From Escarpia spicata (taxonomy: Eukaryota > Annelida > Polychaeta > Sabellida > Siboglinidae), in contig OZ023205.1 in the NCBI GenBank assembly GCA_963995525.1, positions 49,485,625 through 49,549,624 on the forward strand: a stretch of DNA of 64,000 nt, read 5' to 3'. Both the position numbers and the translations under genes were made by a program. Each line of letters opens with the position of its first letter. Within the stretch, counting starts at the first letter, position 1. This document shows, in pieces, positions 23,469 through 35,159 of the stretch. The notes beneath the pieces are model-generated. The model had not been told where the DNA came from and searched no databases. It saw only the letters and a list, made by a program, of their open reading frames with translations.

Positions 23469-25152
23469 TTTAACATGTCGTGGCACATCTGTTTCTCAGG
23501 TAGTGTTGTTTTCCAGTCAGACCAAGTGTCAGTGAGCGGATCATATTGTTCGATGACCGACAACTCTGGGTCGGGACCTCCTCCCCCTGCCACCAGGATA
23601 CACCCGCGCCACACGACTGCCGGGGCATTAGAGTGGCGTTCGCGTGGTTGGCTCAGTCTTGTCCATGTGTCCGTTACAGGGTCATAACTGAGACATATGC
23701 GGTTGTATCCTCCAACTACATAAATAAAGTCGTTAAATATGACTGCTGCACAGTGGCAGCTCGCTTCTGCCATGTCTGTCTGGTTGCTCCAATGACCCTG
23801 CTTCGTGTCAAACACCTGCGTGCAACACAATTTGTTGGCCGACGCGTCTTTACCACCAAAAACAAAGATATTTTTCCTGTAGGTGACAACCACAGAGGAA
23901 TAAACCGCTTGTGGCATGTTGGGCAAAGACGACCACTGCAGTCGTTTAAGATTCAGACACTCAACACAAGCGAGCACTTTGCCATCAACACCCTTCCCTC
24001 CCACCACATACACGCAGTCGCCAAGCGAGACACTGCGGTGGTAATACCGAGCAGTGATCAGTGGGGACATCGCCTCCCACTTCTTTGTGACCAAGTCATA
24101 CAGCCAGCACTGGTCCAACACACCTCCTTTGATGCCGCCCGTCAGCAGCAGGGATCTACCCAAGTAGCATACGCTGTACAACTTGCCGACCGACTGTGGC
24201 ATTTCCGTCAGTGATTCCCAACAACTTGTGTCTTCATTGTAGTACTGGCAAACGCTGTTCTCCACAACTTTGTTACCCTTTGAACAGGTCAGCCCACCAA
24301 CCACCAGGAGACAAGACTTCATTCGGTAGTTGGTGCGTGGCACTGTGCGGCAACTGGTGATCTGATTTTGGTGCGTGGTGTCTGCCTGGAACCTCCACGC
24401 CTCGTGTAGGTATTCAAAACACTTCGGGGTCAACAGGTCGAACGTGTCCTTCATGTGGCACAGGTAGTTAGTCGTGCAGTATGGCAGGCGCACGTGTTCA
24501 AGAATTGTTTCCAATGACGACTTCCTGTTGTCAAGGTCATGCCGGACCCAGGCCAACACGGCCTCGACGACAATGTCCTCATCATCAGCGTTGACGTCAT
24601 CATCTCTGATTAATTCGACGAGTTCGCTGCAAGACAACTCTTTGAACTGGTCGGTAGATGGAACAGTTTTGAATTCAGCCAGAACCAGTTGCTTAGCTTT
24701 CTTCTGTACGTTATGCAGTCGATGCAACGCGGCAAATCTGTAGAATCTAACACAGCTGGTCAAGTTGACTTGTGCCCCCATGAAATCTTCACAGCCCACT
24801 TTCAAGTTATCCAGCTGCAAGACGTCGCATGCCTTGACCAAACTCTCCACTTTGTCGGCGGTCAGCTCAATTTCACCAGTGTAAATATAGTCGACGATGC
24901 TGGTCAGTATATTCGGTTCCATTGTTAACTGGACTGTGTCCGACATGCGTTCTTTAAGGTCACACCTGAACATTGCGCTGAAGTAATCACTTGCGACCGC
25001 CAGAACGACGCGATGGCACCGGATTTCGACGTCACCCGACTGCAAAGTCACATTCGTATATTCCTCGTTTTGACGCAATTGATGCATACCCTTCATGAAA
25101 TCATTCTGGTATGCCTTATCAACAAACGTGTTGGCCTTCCTTGTAGCAGATG
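23447..25152 (-). CDS. Kelch-like BTB-BACK-Kelch protein, main 3' exon
   Basis: Probable substrate adaptor of a cullin-3 ubiquitin ligase: in this family BTB-BACK binds cullin-3 and the Kelch propeller binds the target. From the Met at 25096 there are 549 residues. BTB covers about 3-107 (TNVTLQ, RVVLAVASDYFSAMF, YIYTGEI). BACK covers about 112-213. Six Kelch repeats lie at about 261-545, with GG pairs near 267, 320, 366, 414, 462 and 504. Homology extends 19 residues upstream of that Met (ending KAYQNDF) to a good splice acceptor, GTTTTTAG, at 25153-25160. The Met is therefore internal, and one or more 5' exons lie further right and were not identified. The incoming phase leaves two bases (CA) before the codon TCT. 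The stop codon falls inside the 72-bp array. The family is certain; the paralogue number cannot be assigned. Confidence 0.9.
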
Positions 25153-25247
25153 CTAAAAACAGATATAATAAATGTTTACAGTTGTGTGGAACAACGCATC
25201 ATTTATATGTGTCAACTAAACAAAAATATGCTTGTATGTATGCACGC

Positions 25248-25318
25248 GCGCGCGCACCTCCCCCCCCCCCCCCCCACACACACACGAATACAACCACGCA
25301 CAAACACAAACCCGTAGT
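25248..25318. repeat. Low-complexity CG / poly(C) / CA run
   Basis: (GC)n, a C run at about 25259-25276, then CA-rich sequence upstream of the KLHL exon, in the presumed intron. Confidence 0.8.
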
Positions 25319-25660
25319 GTGAAACGAAAGTAGACTAGTGTAGAACTCATTTTCCATTGAGCCAATTCATTGCTTACGCTGTATCACGTTGGCTCATTAC
25401 AGCAAATCAACATCGTCTGTTAACTCACAACGTCACACCGGATGAGATAACAAGAAATTTGGATGTCAATGCTTACCCATGGCTACTACAACTTCGGTCG
25501 AAGTTATCACTCGACTGCTACTCGACAACAACAAAAACAAGGAAGTATGGCAAGGTAGATGTGGTGCCATCTAGCGATTGACCTGTTTTTAATATTATAG
25601 TAGTGCCGCCTAGTTATTGACTATACGTTAATTCATGTACAATCTACTGCAAACCATGTG
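25318..25660. repeat. Dispersed repeat R1, copy 2
   Basis: Partner of 8498-8862 in the same orientation, sharing GCTTACCCATGGCTACT and GCCATCTAGCGATTGACC-like blocks. It lies in the presumed first intron or 5' flank of the KLHL gene. Confidence 0.6.
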
Positions 25661-26312
25661 AAGATCTCTAGAGGTGCGTGTGGTTTCTTAGACTCCCATC
25701 ACCCACCTGTTTTGTGTGACCAACATCCTATCTCTCAATACACCTGTTTGTGGGCCAAGATAACACACCCCAATAGTTTCGAGATTTCACTTCACACCAA
25801 TCCCACCTGTAGATGAAATAAAGTTCAATGTTCGACTACGCGTGCCGTACATGAAACAGCCGATATCACATCACGTACTACAGAGAATGGGATGATCCGT
25901 GTACAGTCATGTGCTGAGCGTGACACCTGACCACGGTCACACCGTCACAGCATGTACAGATGATGGAAAGATTCGTGTGCGACCATAATAATATATTAAA
26001 TTCTTGCAAAATTTATTACGTCTACTCCGCGTTGTTTATTTCATTAACCGGGTCAAATATTCATTTGATTATAAACAATGATGGAATAGTGTGTATGGGT
26101 GGCTTTCGCGCGGCGTTTGCTGTGTGGCTATTTATTTTTACCAGACATTTTTCACCATATTTCGCACTAAACAACTATGCAATCCTCATCGCCCATCATG
26201 AAAGTTGAAAATATGTGGCCGACATAATTCGTTTTAAATATATAATAACGATATCATACAATCATTAAATGAATAATGTTTTTCTTCAGAACTAATTGCT
26301 CAGCTTATTTAA
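25661..26312. other. Non-coding DNA upstream of the KLHL exon
   Basis: No exon with a fitting phase was convincingly found for the KLHL gene here. Nothing else is recognised. Confidence 0.3.
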
Positions 26313-26447
26313 TGTCACAAGCACGCTTTGTATGAATTCGACATCTTTTATTACACGGGGCGAATACAAGGAGGAACGTCATTGGTTAATAAAACGACAA
26401 TCATGATAGAACGTAATAGGCATAGCGTCATGATACTACATAGCACA
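26313..26447 (-). repeat. 3' LTR (135 bp)
   Basis: TGTGCTATG...TTGTGACA read on the minus strand, with TG/CA ends. It contains an AATAAA poly(A) signal (minus-strand GTAATAAAAGATG). Identical to 30485-30619. Confidence 0.95.
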
Positions 26448-26529
26448 TACTAACTGCTAAAAACACTAACAACGCAATTAACGCAAAAAACAGGTGACCA
26501 GCCTCATTGGAGTAGACTGTCCTCAGCTG

Positions 26530-28983
26530 GTCTGGCATATTCAGCCGACGTAATCACTCAACCACCCTGGGCGGTTTGCGTTGCGGTTGCTACGTCGCAA
26601 AGGAGCCACGGCTTCGGGGACAGCCTGATAATGAGGCCTTCCTTGTGCCTCCGGCTCGTCGATCGCGGTCGGCGGTGTTGGGAGCGGCGGTTTCTCCTTC
26701 GTCTTCAGGAGGTCGCGCCGGTTTCGTCAGTATGCCTGCGCGTTTTCGTTTGTCACCGTATATGAGCGAGGAGTATTCTCGACTCGGCTCACGACGGCTC
26801 GCTCCCATGTTGCACCGGAGCGAATGCGTACGGCATCGCCTTCACGCAGTGGAGATAGCGTACGCACGCCACGGTCATAGTGGTTGGCGTACGTCGCCTG
26901 GCGTTGTAGTAGTTGAGAAGTTGCGCTGACTACCCGTGGACGCAACGCCGACTTCGAATCAGGCAACTTCGTCCTCAACGTACGGCTCATCAACATCTCA
27001 GCTGGCGATAACGTCATGCCAGACACCGGCGTGTTTCGATACTCTAAGAGCGCAATGTATGGGTCACGGTGATCGAAATTCGCCTTCTGCAACATACGCT
27101 TCAGTGTTTGAACGAAACGCTCGCTCTCACCGTTTGACTGTGGGTACCGCGGACTGGATGTTGTTCCTTCAACTCCCCACTCGGACAGGAACGCCTTGAA
27201 GGTGGCACTGTTAAATGGCATGTTGTCACTGATGATTTCGCGAGGTATGCCGTGCCTCGCGAACACCGACTTGCAGTGCACAACCAAACTGCTGGCCGTC
27301 TTACTGTCGAGCTTGCATAGTTCAGGGTACTTGGAATAATAATCCACAATCACTAAGTAGTCATGGTTGTTGTATGTCATGACGTCCATACCAACTTTCT
27401 CCCATGGTAGACTGGGGATGGGATGAGGCTTCAGCGGCTCACGCTGTTGCCTTGGTCTGTACCTCAGACACGCTTGGCACTTCGACACGACTTCCTCTAT
27501 GTCGGTGCTCATGCCCGGCCAATACAAGCACATGCGCGCTCTGGCCTTGCACTTCTCAGCACCGAGATGACTTTCGTGGATGACTTTCAACATTTGTTGT
27601 CTCAGAGATGCTGGCACCACTATCTTGTCGGCTAAGAACATGATGCCTTCAGCCTCGTGCAGCTCGTCTCGCTGGTGCCAGTACTGTTGGATGATGATCG
27701 GCGCATCTCGTCTATACTCAGGCCAACCATGCCTGATCTGTTGTCTCAGGATCGACATCGTCTCATCGGCTGCTGTCGCTGTCTGTATCTGCTCTCTTCG
27801 TACAGCACTCATCGGGATGTTTTCCACCAGTGTATGCACCATGACTTCCATTTCGGCATGTAGATCGTTCGTTTCTTCCTGTTTAGGATTGTACGCTCGC
27901 GACAGCGTGTCAGCGAGGTACATGAGACGACCCGGCACGTACTTCACATTGATTTCGTATCGTTGCAGGAGTATCATCATACGCTGGATGCGAGGTGATG
28001 CCCGTGCGATCGGCTTCTTCAAAATTGCTTCCAGAGGTCGATGATCTGTCTCGACCTCCACCACCTTTCCGTAGATGTATTGGTGATATTTTTCGCACGC
28101 GTAGATTATACTCAAAAGTTCTTTCTCAATCTGAGCGTAGTTGCACTCAGCGGATGTCATTGCCCGTGATGAGTATGCCACTGGCTGCCGCTCTTGGATC
28201 AATGCAGCGCCAAGGCCTCGTTGCGATGCGTCACTCTGTATTTTGACGGGCTTCGTGACATCATAATATCGCAGCACTGGTTCACTGGTCAATATTGTTT
28301 TGAGTCTCTCGATGGCTGCGTCATGTTCCGGATGCCACGCCCACTCGACGTCCGTTGCCAATAACGGTCGGAGTGGCGCTGTAATGTCAGACTCGTTCCG
28401 GATGAATTTCGACAGGAATTTCACCATTCCAAGGAACCGTCTCAGTGAAGTCTTGTCTTCAGGTCGAGGCATCTCAAATATGGCTTTCACTTTGTCGATG
28501 TCGGGTTTGAAACCATCTGGCGTCTGGATGTGACCCATGTACTTCACCTGGTTTACCTTGTATTGTATCTTCGATTTGTTGAATGTCACGTGACTTGCCT
28601 GAGCACGTTCCATTACCAGTCGGATGATCGCGTCGTGCTCTTCGTTGTCGACAGCTGCGATAATCATGTCATCGCCGATAATATGCACATTGTGGATGTC
28701 ACCAAACGTCTCCATGTTCCCCTTCTGCATGACTTCGCTGGCTGAGCATATGCCAAACGGCATTCTTAGGTAGCGCATTCTACCCCACGGTGTGTTGAAC
28801 GCTGTGAGATATGATGATTCGTCACTCAAACGCACTTGCCAAAACCCATCCTTGAGGTCAAGCACAGTGAATATCTTCTTCCCAGCCAGTTTGGCCTGGA
28901 CGTCAGCGACTGTTGGCATTTCATAATGCTCTCTCTTGATGGCTGTATTGAGAGGCTTCGGATCTAAGCACACACGCATCGAC
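26530..28983 (-). pseudogene. Mag-type pol: reverse transcriptase, RNase H, integrase
   Basis: The main frame is 28979-26727 (750 residues). The reverse transcriptase palm has TVLDLKDGFWQV and an active site GDD at about residues 102-104. The thumb, then RNase H (QSDASQRGLGAAL, near 240-255), follow. The integrase zinc domain (HESHLG...CQAC) comes next, then the catalytic core: MDVM, ISDN and NGESE supply the D, D and E. A TGA at 26727-26729 replaces an arginine-type codon, because the frame continues beyond it through RRNRRDLL and RRSNRN to a final stop near 26545. Upstream the frame is joined to gag-protease only by a one-base shift at a seven-A run near 28986-28992. The two lesions would block a full polyprotein unless recoded. 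Confidence 0.85.
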
Positions 28984-30405
28984 CCGTTTTTTTCTCTCCG
29001 TTATAACGAGGTTGCTGACCCAATCCGTAGGACGATCGACGTCATCGACAATTTCTCTCTGCTTCAAGTCATCAAGTGTCTGTTTCAGTTTATCGTGACG
29101 TGTGTATAGGATTCTGCATTGCGGCTGGATGCACGGCCTGACTTCACTCGATGTCTCGATGTGATATTCTTTGGCAAACATGCCTGTGCCGTTGAACACT
29201 GCTGGGTATTCGCTTAGCAGATCTTCTTTGGTGAGCTTGCCCTTCTCATTCGTCTTCAATTCATCGATGTTGTGGCGGGACACCAGCTTCAAGCGTTCGC
29301 ATGCGTCGTGTCCAAGTATTGCTGACTTGATATCGTCGACGATGTAGAATGAAACCGCCTGTTGTTCATCACCGCTCGTGTGGGTTAGCACGACTGTACC
29401 CATAGGCAGTACCTTGGAGTTTCCAAATGCCGTTAGAACACAGCTTGTCGGTTTCATTGGCACGCTGCTCGCAAACTTTGAGTACACTTGATATGGCAGC
29501 ACGTTTACCTGAGCACCGGTGTCAAGCTTGAAACGAATGCGTGTATCATTAAATGATACGTCTGCCTGCCACTTGTCTGGGATGTCACCCATGAACAACG
29601 AACCAATGAACAGTTCGTTTTCGACGTCACGAACATCGCAGTCTATTGCTCGCACCACTTTTGACTTGCAAACCGCTGCGAAATGGTTGCGTCGCTGGCA
29701 TTGACTGCAGACTTTTCCAAACGCGGGACATTTCTTTGCTTCGTGCGTTCGCCCACAGTACTTGCAATCGCGTATCAGTTTGGTGCTCTCTTTAGCTTTA
29801 TATTTGTCAACTTGTCGGCGTTTGATGACGTGATCTTCAGTGCTTGTTTCAGGGTTGCCACTCGTTGACATCGTTTGTAACTGTGCCTTGCTAACTTCGG
29901 AAGCTCTGCATATGGACAGTGCCTTACCAAGAGTTAGGTCAGTTTCCCTGAGTAATCGTTCTTTTATGCGTTCGTCACGCTCGCCGAACACCATTTTGTC
30001 TCTAAGCAACAGCTCCTGTTGATCTCCAAAATTGCAAGTCGACGCACGAGTGCGCAAATCAGTGACCCACTGATCAATGCTCTCGCCCTCTTTCTGGTCT
30101 CTGCTCCAGAATTTGTATCGCTCGTAGACGCTATTCTCGCGTGGAATGCAATAGTCGTCGAATTTTCGTAACACAACTTCAATGTCAGTTTTGTCTTCAT
30201 CTGTACCATACGTGAACGTTTCATGAATTTCAACCGCGTCGAACCCCATGCTGTGCAGTAGAATTGCGACTTGCGTAACGGCTGCTTTATCGCTCAGTTC
30301 CGCAGCTTGTCGGTACACATTGAAATTTGCTTTCCATCTTCGCCAAGTTACCGCTAGATTGGCCGCGTCAAAACGCATAGTATCGGGCCTTCGTAGCGAT
30401 TCCAT
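28984..30405 (-). CDS. Mag-type gag-protease and start of reverse transcriptase
   Basis: A 494-residue frame starting at ATG 30405, about 80 bases inside the 5' LTR. The N-terminal 180 residues are the helical capsid-like gag. Two zinc knuckles lie at about 214-246 (CKYCGRTHEAKKC and CSQCQRRNHFAAVC). The aspartic protease active site LDTGA is at about 294-298. The frame enters the reverse transcriptase (DWVSNLVITE) and then leaves the correct frame at a run of seven A residues. The last 25 or so residues (to 28921) are out-of-frame. The break lies inside the reverse transcriptase domain, not at the gag-pol boundary. It therefore looks like an accidental homopolymer change rather than programmed frameshifting. 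Confidence 0.85.
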
Positions 30406-30473
30406 AGTTATAGACTAGTGCGGCATTTGTGCGCAAAAGTACAACTTACTTGAGTAGGCGTAGTTGTTTATAT

Positions 30474-30484
30474 TTCTGACACCA
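30474..30484 (-). other. Primer-binding site, tRNA-Leu type
   Basis: TGGTGTCAGAA on the minus strand directly follows the 5' LTR and matches the complement of the 3' end of animal tRNA-Leu. Confidence 0.65.
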
Positions 30485-30619
30485 TGTCACAAGCACGCTT
30501 TGTATGAATTCGACATCTTTTATTACACGGGGCGAATACAAGGAGGAACGTCATTGGTTAATAAAACGACAATCATGATAGAACGTAATAGGCATAGCGT
30601 CATGATACTACATAGCACA
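30485..30619 (-). repeat. 5' LTR (135 bp)
   Basis: Identical over all 135 bases to the LTR at 26313-26447, which implies a recent insertion or gene conversion. Confidence 0.95.
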
Positions 30620-31164
30620 ATTGCAGTGTGTCACATTTAAGTAATAATAATAATAATAATAAATAACCATAAGTACATTTACATAGCGCCATTAAATCGT
30701 TGATTTCATTTGTTAGTATACCAATCTTTCTATATTGTTTTCTCCTAGCATTCCTGTTCATCTTATGAACAATGTACTTCAGATTTATGAAGATGTTCAA
30801 GTTTTACAAATACTAAATCGACGACAGTTTACACATTTACCCCGGGCAGTGTGTTGGATCTTTTTCCTAGCTAACACACCAGGCAGAAGAGTCACACGGC
30901 TTTCAAAAGGGGTGACTTTTGGGGCTAGTTATCTATTGCGATAGGATTGCGACATTTGCATTACTAGGTTCATAACTATTGTAATAATATCGCGGTATTT
31001 TACTAGTATCGTGAAATAATGTACACGCAGAAAACATATGCCCAATCTTTCATTTTCTGGGTGTCGTCGTCGCATGGCCGTGGCGAAAATGGATGCTATA
31101 TCCGACGGCAAAATTATATTTACAAAAGGATGTTGATGAGCATTGTCTGTCTCGGCGATCTTCA
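30620..31164. other. Intergenic DNA, possible LINE tail
   Basis: A (TAA)n run at about 30641-30664 is followed on the minus strand by a short frame with an RKIGILTNEINDL-like end. It could be the 3' terminus of another LINE (-), but evidence is thin. Nothing else is recognised. Confidence 0.3.
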
Positions 31165-31510
31165 TCACGTCTAGGTATCTACATTGGCTTCCTGTCCAGT
31201 ATCGTATTGTTTTTTAAGATCTGCAGTACTAGTTATCAGGCATTTTTATGTTAGCAACCGGCATAGTTATAGTCACTGCTTACTCCTGTAAGAAAGCCTG
31301 TCCAGCGTCAATCATCTAGATTTGATTTACTCTTTGTTCCTAGAGTTAATGCCAACATTGGAATGATGGCTTTCTCTGTTGCTACACCGATCCTTTGGAA
31401 TGTTCCCACTTTTTTATCAGTTGAAAATATTAGGTAATTCCGCCGGCACTTAAAACATATCTTTATACCCTTGCCTTTCCACCTTAGCTCCCTGGCGTAT
31501 CCATCCATGT
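31165..31510 (+). pseudogene. LINE C-terminal fragment
   Basis: The + strand frames contain LHWLPVQYRIVF, then KICSTSYQAF, FDLLFVPRVN and AFSVATPILWN. These are the standard last blocks of a CR1/L2-like LINE polyprotein, with frameshifts between them. It is a 5'-truncated dead copy. Confidence 0.65.
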
Positions 31511-31757
31511 TGTAAACTTTAATTGTGTTTAAATTTCGATATTTACTAACCGTTTTGTTTTTATTAACAAAAAGTACCTTAATATTGTTATTATTATTAA
31601 ACGAGTAACGTATATTGCAATGTACCTCACAACATTGAAATCGCCGATTGCCATTTGTATATACATACATTATTTAAAAGTATGATTTCAATATGTACTA
31701 TGATTAATATTAATGTTTACTTAATGTTGCGTGGGAGCATGTGCAAATGTCAAATAC

Positions 31758-32117
31758 ACAGTGGAACCTCATCGTAATGACGGGTGCGATTTGTTCTACT
31801 GCACACTGAAGTCTAAACAATAAATGCAATGTCAAAACAACCTTGTGTTCCCTGCACCTTTATTGTCTCACACGCACATTCATCAAAACATTACATTATT
31901 GTTTTATAAATAAGTATAACTGGTGTAGAGTGGAACGTGACTAATAACGTCACCATCGGGACTGGGAAGAGGTGACACGAATGTCGAGGCGACCGTATTG
32001 GCGAGGTTATTTTTCCTATTCTTTACTGTTACATGAATAATTTGGGACTATCCTATGGTGACCTTATTTGTGAGGTGGCTGTATTACCGAGGTGACTGTA
32101 AAGCGAGGTTCCGCTGT
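31758..32117. mobile_element. Pogo/Tc1-type MITE
   Basis: Ends are ACAGTGGAACCTC (31758) and, inverted, ACAGCGGAACCTC (ending 32117). Inner GTCACCTCGGTAATAC-type subrepeats follow. Such CAGTnGAACCTCG ends are typical of pogo/Tigger-like elements. It is non-coding and about 360 bp. Further pieces with the same ACCTCGC / GGTCACC words continue to about 32310. Confidence 0.6.
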
Positions 32118-32793
32118 ATGTTTGTTGGAAGAGCGGTCTAAGTGGGAAGGCGGTTGACCACAAGTATGTGTTCTCTACAGCCACCTCGCAACAAAGGTCA
32201 CCCTAGGACAGTTCAACGTTATTTCTGTAACATTACGTATAGGAAATTAGTCCCGATAAGACGGTCACCTCGCCATTCAGGTCACGTCCTGAGGGTGACC
32301 ACATTAATACAACTTAACAATCACCATTAGTGCATATACTAGATAACGTGATTAAATAAAGCCTTCGTGAAAACCTTAGAAGGGTGACCGACTGATATAA
32401 GAACATTAAATGTTATTGCGCCATCATGACAGCGTCCTAGCTGTGCACAGTCAGTATAGCTACATCTAGTTTAATATAGTTCGCATGTAACGATATACAC
32501 TCCATTCGACGTCAAACAACGTGTTTGGTAATTTGTGAGAATCGCATATGTGAGCCATTTACAAAGTATAACGAATTATAATATACGGCATTCAAAACAA
32601 ACATGAATTTTACAGTTTCCGAATATTACTGTAATGTGACACAGGTATTTAATATGGAATATATGATGCCAACAAATGTGCATCTTAAGTTGTACTTTCC
32701 TATGACCATTACGTAAATATCACGCTTAGAACGCATATTATGATATAGCCAACGCGCGATTATAATGTAGACAAAGTCTGTACAGTTTCGCGC
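32118..32793. other. Intergenic DNA, MITE remnants at left
   Basis: Up to about 32310 it holds pogo-type subrepeats. Beyond that, nothing is recognised. Confidence 0.35.
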
Positions 32794-32863
32794 CTTGTAC
32801 AACGAAGGACTTGTACAATTAAGAACTTGTACAACGAAGGACTTGTACAACGAAGGACTTGTC
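32794..32863. repeat. 16-bp tandem repeat, about four units
   Basis: CTTGTACAACGAAGGA and variants are repeated four times, followed by a partial fifth copy. Confidence 0.8.
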
Positions 32864-33068
32864 TATGTGGCAACACGAAACTTGAAATCCTTCGAGGGAT
32901 ATTCTCCCGCGTCGCATATCTTGATATGTATCGCTATTGCCGTAAATGTCATCCCCGAAAACCTTGCATAACATTAACATCTGTAGCGTATGTGTTTAAC
33001 ACCTCAACCTCTTGGAATAAGATGCAGGTCCAGCAAATTTGATCTAGAGTATGTGAAACAGTGTCTGT

Positions 33069-33480
33069 GCTAAAACTGTGTGGCGGTGCTCGGCTATATC
33101 GGAAATGAGGCTCGTCGTTTCCATGCCTTGTTTGCGAACAGGGTACAGCGTATTCACCACAGCACGACACCACAACAGTGGAAGTATGTTCCGACCAACG
33201 AGAATCCTGCAGACCACACTTCAAGAGGACTAACAGCGGCTGAACTGCAAACGTCCAACAGTTTCTCAGGACCCACGTTTCTATGGGAAACATATATTGT
33301 TCACAGGTACACATCGGTGACCCAGAAGTAAAGAACGTACAAGTCTTCGCCTCCAAGGAAACAAAACAGTTCTGCCTTGCAGAACGTCTATCGCGCTTCT
33401 CTGACTGGTCCCAGGCAGTTAGAGCTATCGCCACGTCCTCTGTTGTAGAACGTGGCGTTTTCTGGGGCATGTTTTTTTTT
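33069..33480 (+). pseudogene. BEL/Pao retrotransposon pol fragment
   Basis: The frame at 33080-33331 has LGYIGNEARRFHALFANRVQ, then KYVPTNENPADHTSRGL and a degenerate SGP.FLW block. This is the distinctive end of the BEL/Pao RNase H and linker. The next frame (about 33300-33470) continues with DPEVKNVQVFA and LSRFSDWSQAVRAIA, the start of the region before the integrase. It is frameshifted at about 33300 and truncated at both ends. Confidence 0.75.
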
Positions 33481-33696
33481 CTTTCTTTCGACCTCAAAAT
33501 GTGTGCCTTAAGTACGGAAAAATCACTCATGATCTTCTCCTGAGCTTACAATGACTTACTGTGTTATAAGATATGTATTTGTGTCTACAGGCTCCTAGAA
33601 ATTCATTCGTAATTTGGTGGGATGTAGGGGTCAGCACACTGTCAGGTTTCCTATTGGCGACCATGTTAATGTTTGGTGTGATTATAAGAAAACGTG

Positions 33697-34086
33697 ACCT
33701 ATAAAGTTTCTTAAACTTCTCACCTGCTGTTATTATCATCTCATTGACATGCTGGTCGAGTTTAGTCAAAATCTCATATCTCTAGCTCTTGCAAAATGCC
33801 TGTATGTATGACACCCGTCAATATTTACAACTGGATGCAGGCAGTAATCCAGCTAAAGTGTCAACTAGCCAAATTGCTGCCAGATACCCTTCCGCTTAGT
33901 AAAATCAGCTAAAAAGACACCATTTTACTGTCAACAGCTTCAACAATCACATCTAGAAATCTGACTACTCAAGTGCACTTATGTCAGAGCAAGTGAATAT
34001 TATAAAAAGTCATTTCTCACAAATATACTGCACTTTGTTTCGTCTGTAATCAAGCAGGAAGTCCAACAGTGTGCTGACCCCTGTAA
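33697..34086. repeat. Dispersed repeat R2, copy 2
   Basis: Near-identical partner of 15431-15820 in the same orientation. No coding content. Confidence 0.75.
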
Positions 34087-34530
34087 CGGCAGTAGTGTAG
34101 GACTGTTATCGTTGTATTCGCCATCATTGTTGACATGTTACGGCCTTGTACTTTAGCCCAGCTCGACGCTATGCACGCTGTCGTCATCTTTTCGAGGCGG
34201 CGACCTCGTCCTTCTGGCGAATTAGCTGAAGATTTTCGTTTTGCATCACTTAATTAGACACCCTATCATGAGGCTACAGGTTTGACGATTGATTTTTTGA
34301 CGAATGGATCCGTTTTAATCTCCTTGATTTGGGCGTCTACATAGACAGACATATCGACATAGGGTTTACAGACAAACAAACAGACTCACACTGATGTTGA
34401 TAGATTAGGGGCAACCCATCAAGTATGTCCCGCTATTTTGGACATGTTTTAGTCATTGTCACGCTTCGTAGGGTAGAGTAGGGGGATTATCCGCGAACTC
34501 CTCATCACCAAAGATTCTGTCGTCAAAAGG
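34087..34530. other. Intergenic DNA, no gene recognised
   Basis: No supported frame or repeat. It probably contains decayed 3' flank of the transposase pseudogene to its right. Confidence 0.3.
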
Positions 34531-35130
34531 TCATAGCCCACATGATTGAAATCCGTTGATGGCCATGCTTGGGGAAGATGTGCGTACGTAGTCACTGCCG
34601 ATGATCTCTGCCATTTCATAAAATGTTATCCTCTTACCCGGGTTTGAAACCATCCACGCGTCTGATGCCGCAGCGTACGCACTTTTCAATGACTTGAAAA
34701 ACGTCCTGTTTAGAGGCTGCATTTTGTGCGTGCAGTGAGGTGGCAACGTCACCATGTCGATTCCATTGGACCTGGCGTACTCAACAGCTGCTAAGGTATT
34801 GTGACTGTGGTGACCTCCATCAAAATTATGTGACGGTTTGTCGGTGATGAATTCGTGAACTTCACGAAGTGGTTGAGCCACGTCAGAAACATCTCCGCAT
34901 CCATCCAACTGCTGGGATTTGCTTGCCCGAGAGATTGTGGTGCCCCCCCCCCCCCCCCCCACTCATCAGTAGGCCTACTACTACTACTACTACTAAAGAA
35001 ACATGGGGGCAAGTATTCTCCAACAGCACTCATGGCACAGACTACAGTCACGGTCTTGCCGCGATTCCCAAAGCCTCAACCACGTCGTACGCCAGGCGGT
35101 GGACATCCAACTGGGTAAGGCCGTACATTA
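34531..35130 (-). pseudogene. DDE-1 (pogo/Tigger-type) transposase fragment
   Basis: On the minus strand the order is GKTVTVVCAMSAVGEYLPP, WMDAEMFLTWLNHFVKF, GGHHSHNTL (second catalytic Asp region), LPPHCTHKMQPLNRTFF and MAEIIGSDYV. These are hallmarks of the DDE superfamily endonuclease of pogo-like transposons. The usual aspartate of the LQPLD motif is asparagine here, so a catalytic residue is lost. An inserted G run and a (TAG)n microsatellite at 34942-34995, together with frameshifts, split the protein. The N-terminal DNA-binding domain is absent. Confidence 0.75.
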
Positions 35131-35159
35131 ACTTTTCCATTGATTGCACGTGATCGCAT

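Larger units (their letters stand above)
26313..30619 (-). mobile_element. Full-length Mag-type Ty3/gypsy retrotransposon
   Basis: A 4307-bp element, transcribed on the minus strand, bounded by two 135-bp LTRs that are identical at every base. It has a tRNA-Leu-type primer site, gag, protease, reverse transcriptase, RNase H and integrase in that order. The short LTRs, gag type and pol order suggest the Mag / SURL group, by general resemblance. The coding region carries one single-base frameshift and one nonsense codon. No convincing target-site duplication is present (flanks TTTAA and ATTGC). Confidence 0.9.

Noticed and set aside
22830..23687. 285-codon + strand frame of 24-residue repeats
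   Set aside because: It is the translation of the 72-bp array plus antisense of the KLHL gene; 72 is divisible by three, so the frame stays open by default.
28984..28995. Programmed ribosomal frameshift at the seven-A run in the gypsy element
   Set aside because: The shift needed is +1 and lies within the reverse transcriptase domain. A -1 slip on A AAA AAA leads to an immediate stop, so an accidental indel is more likely.
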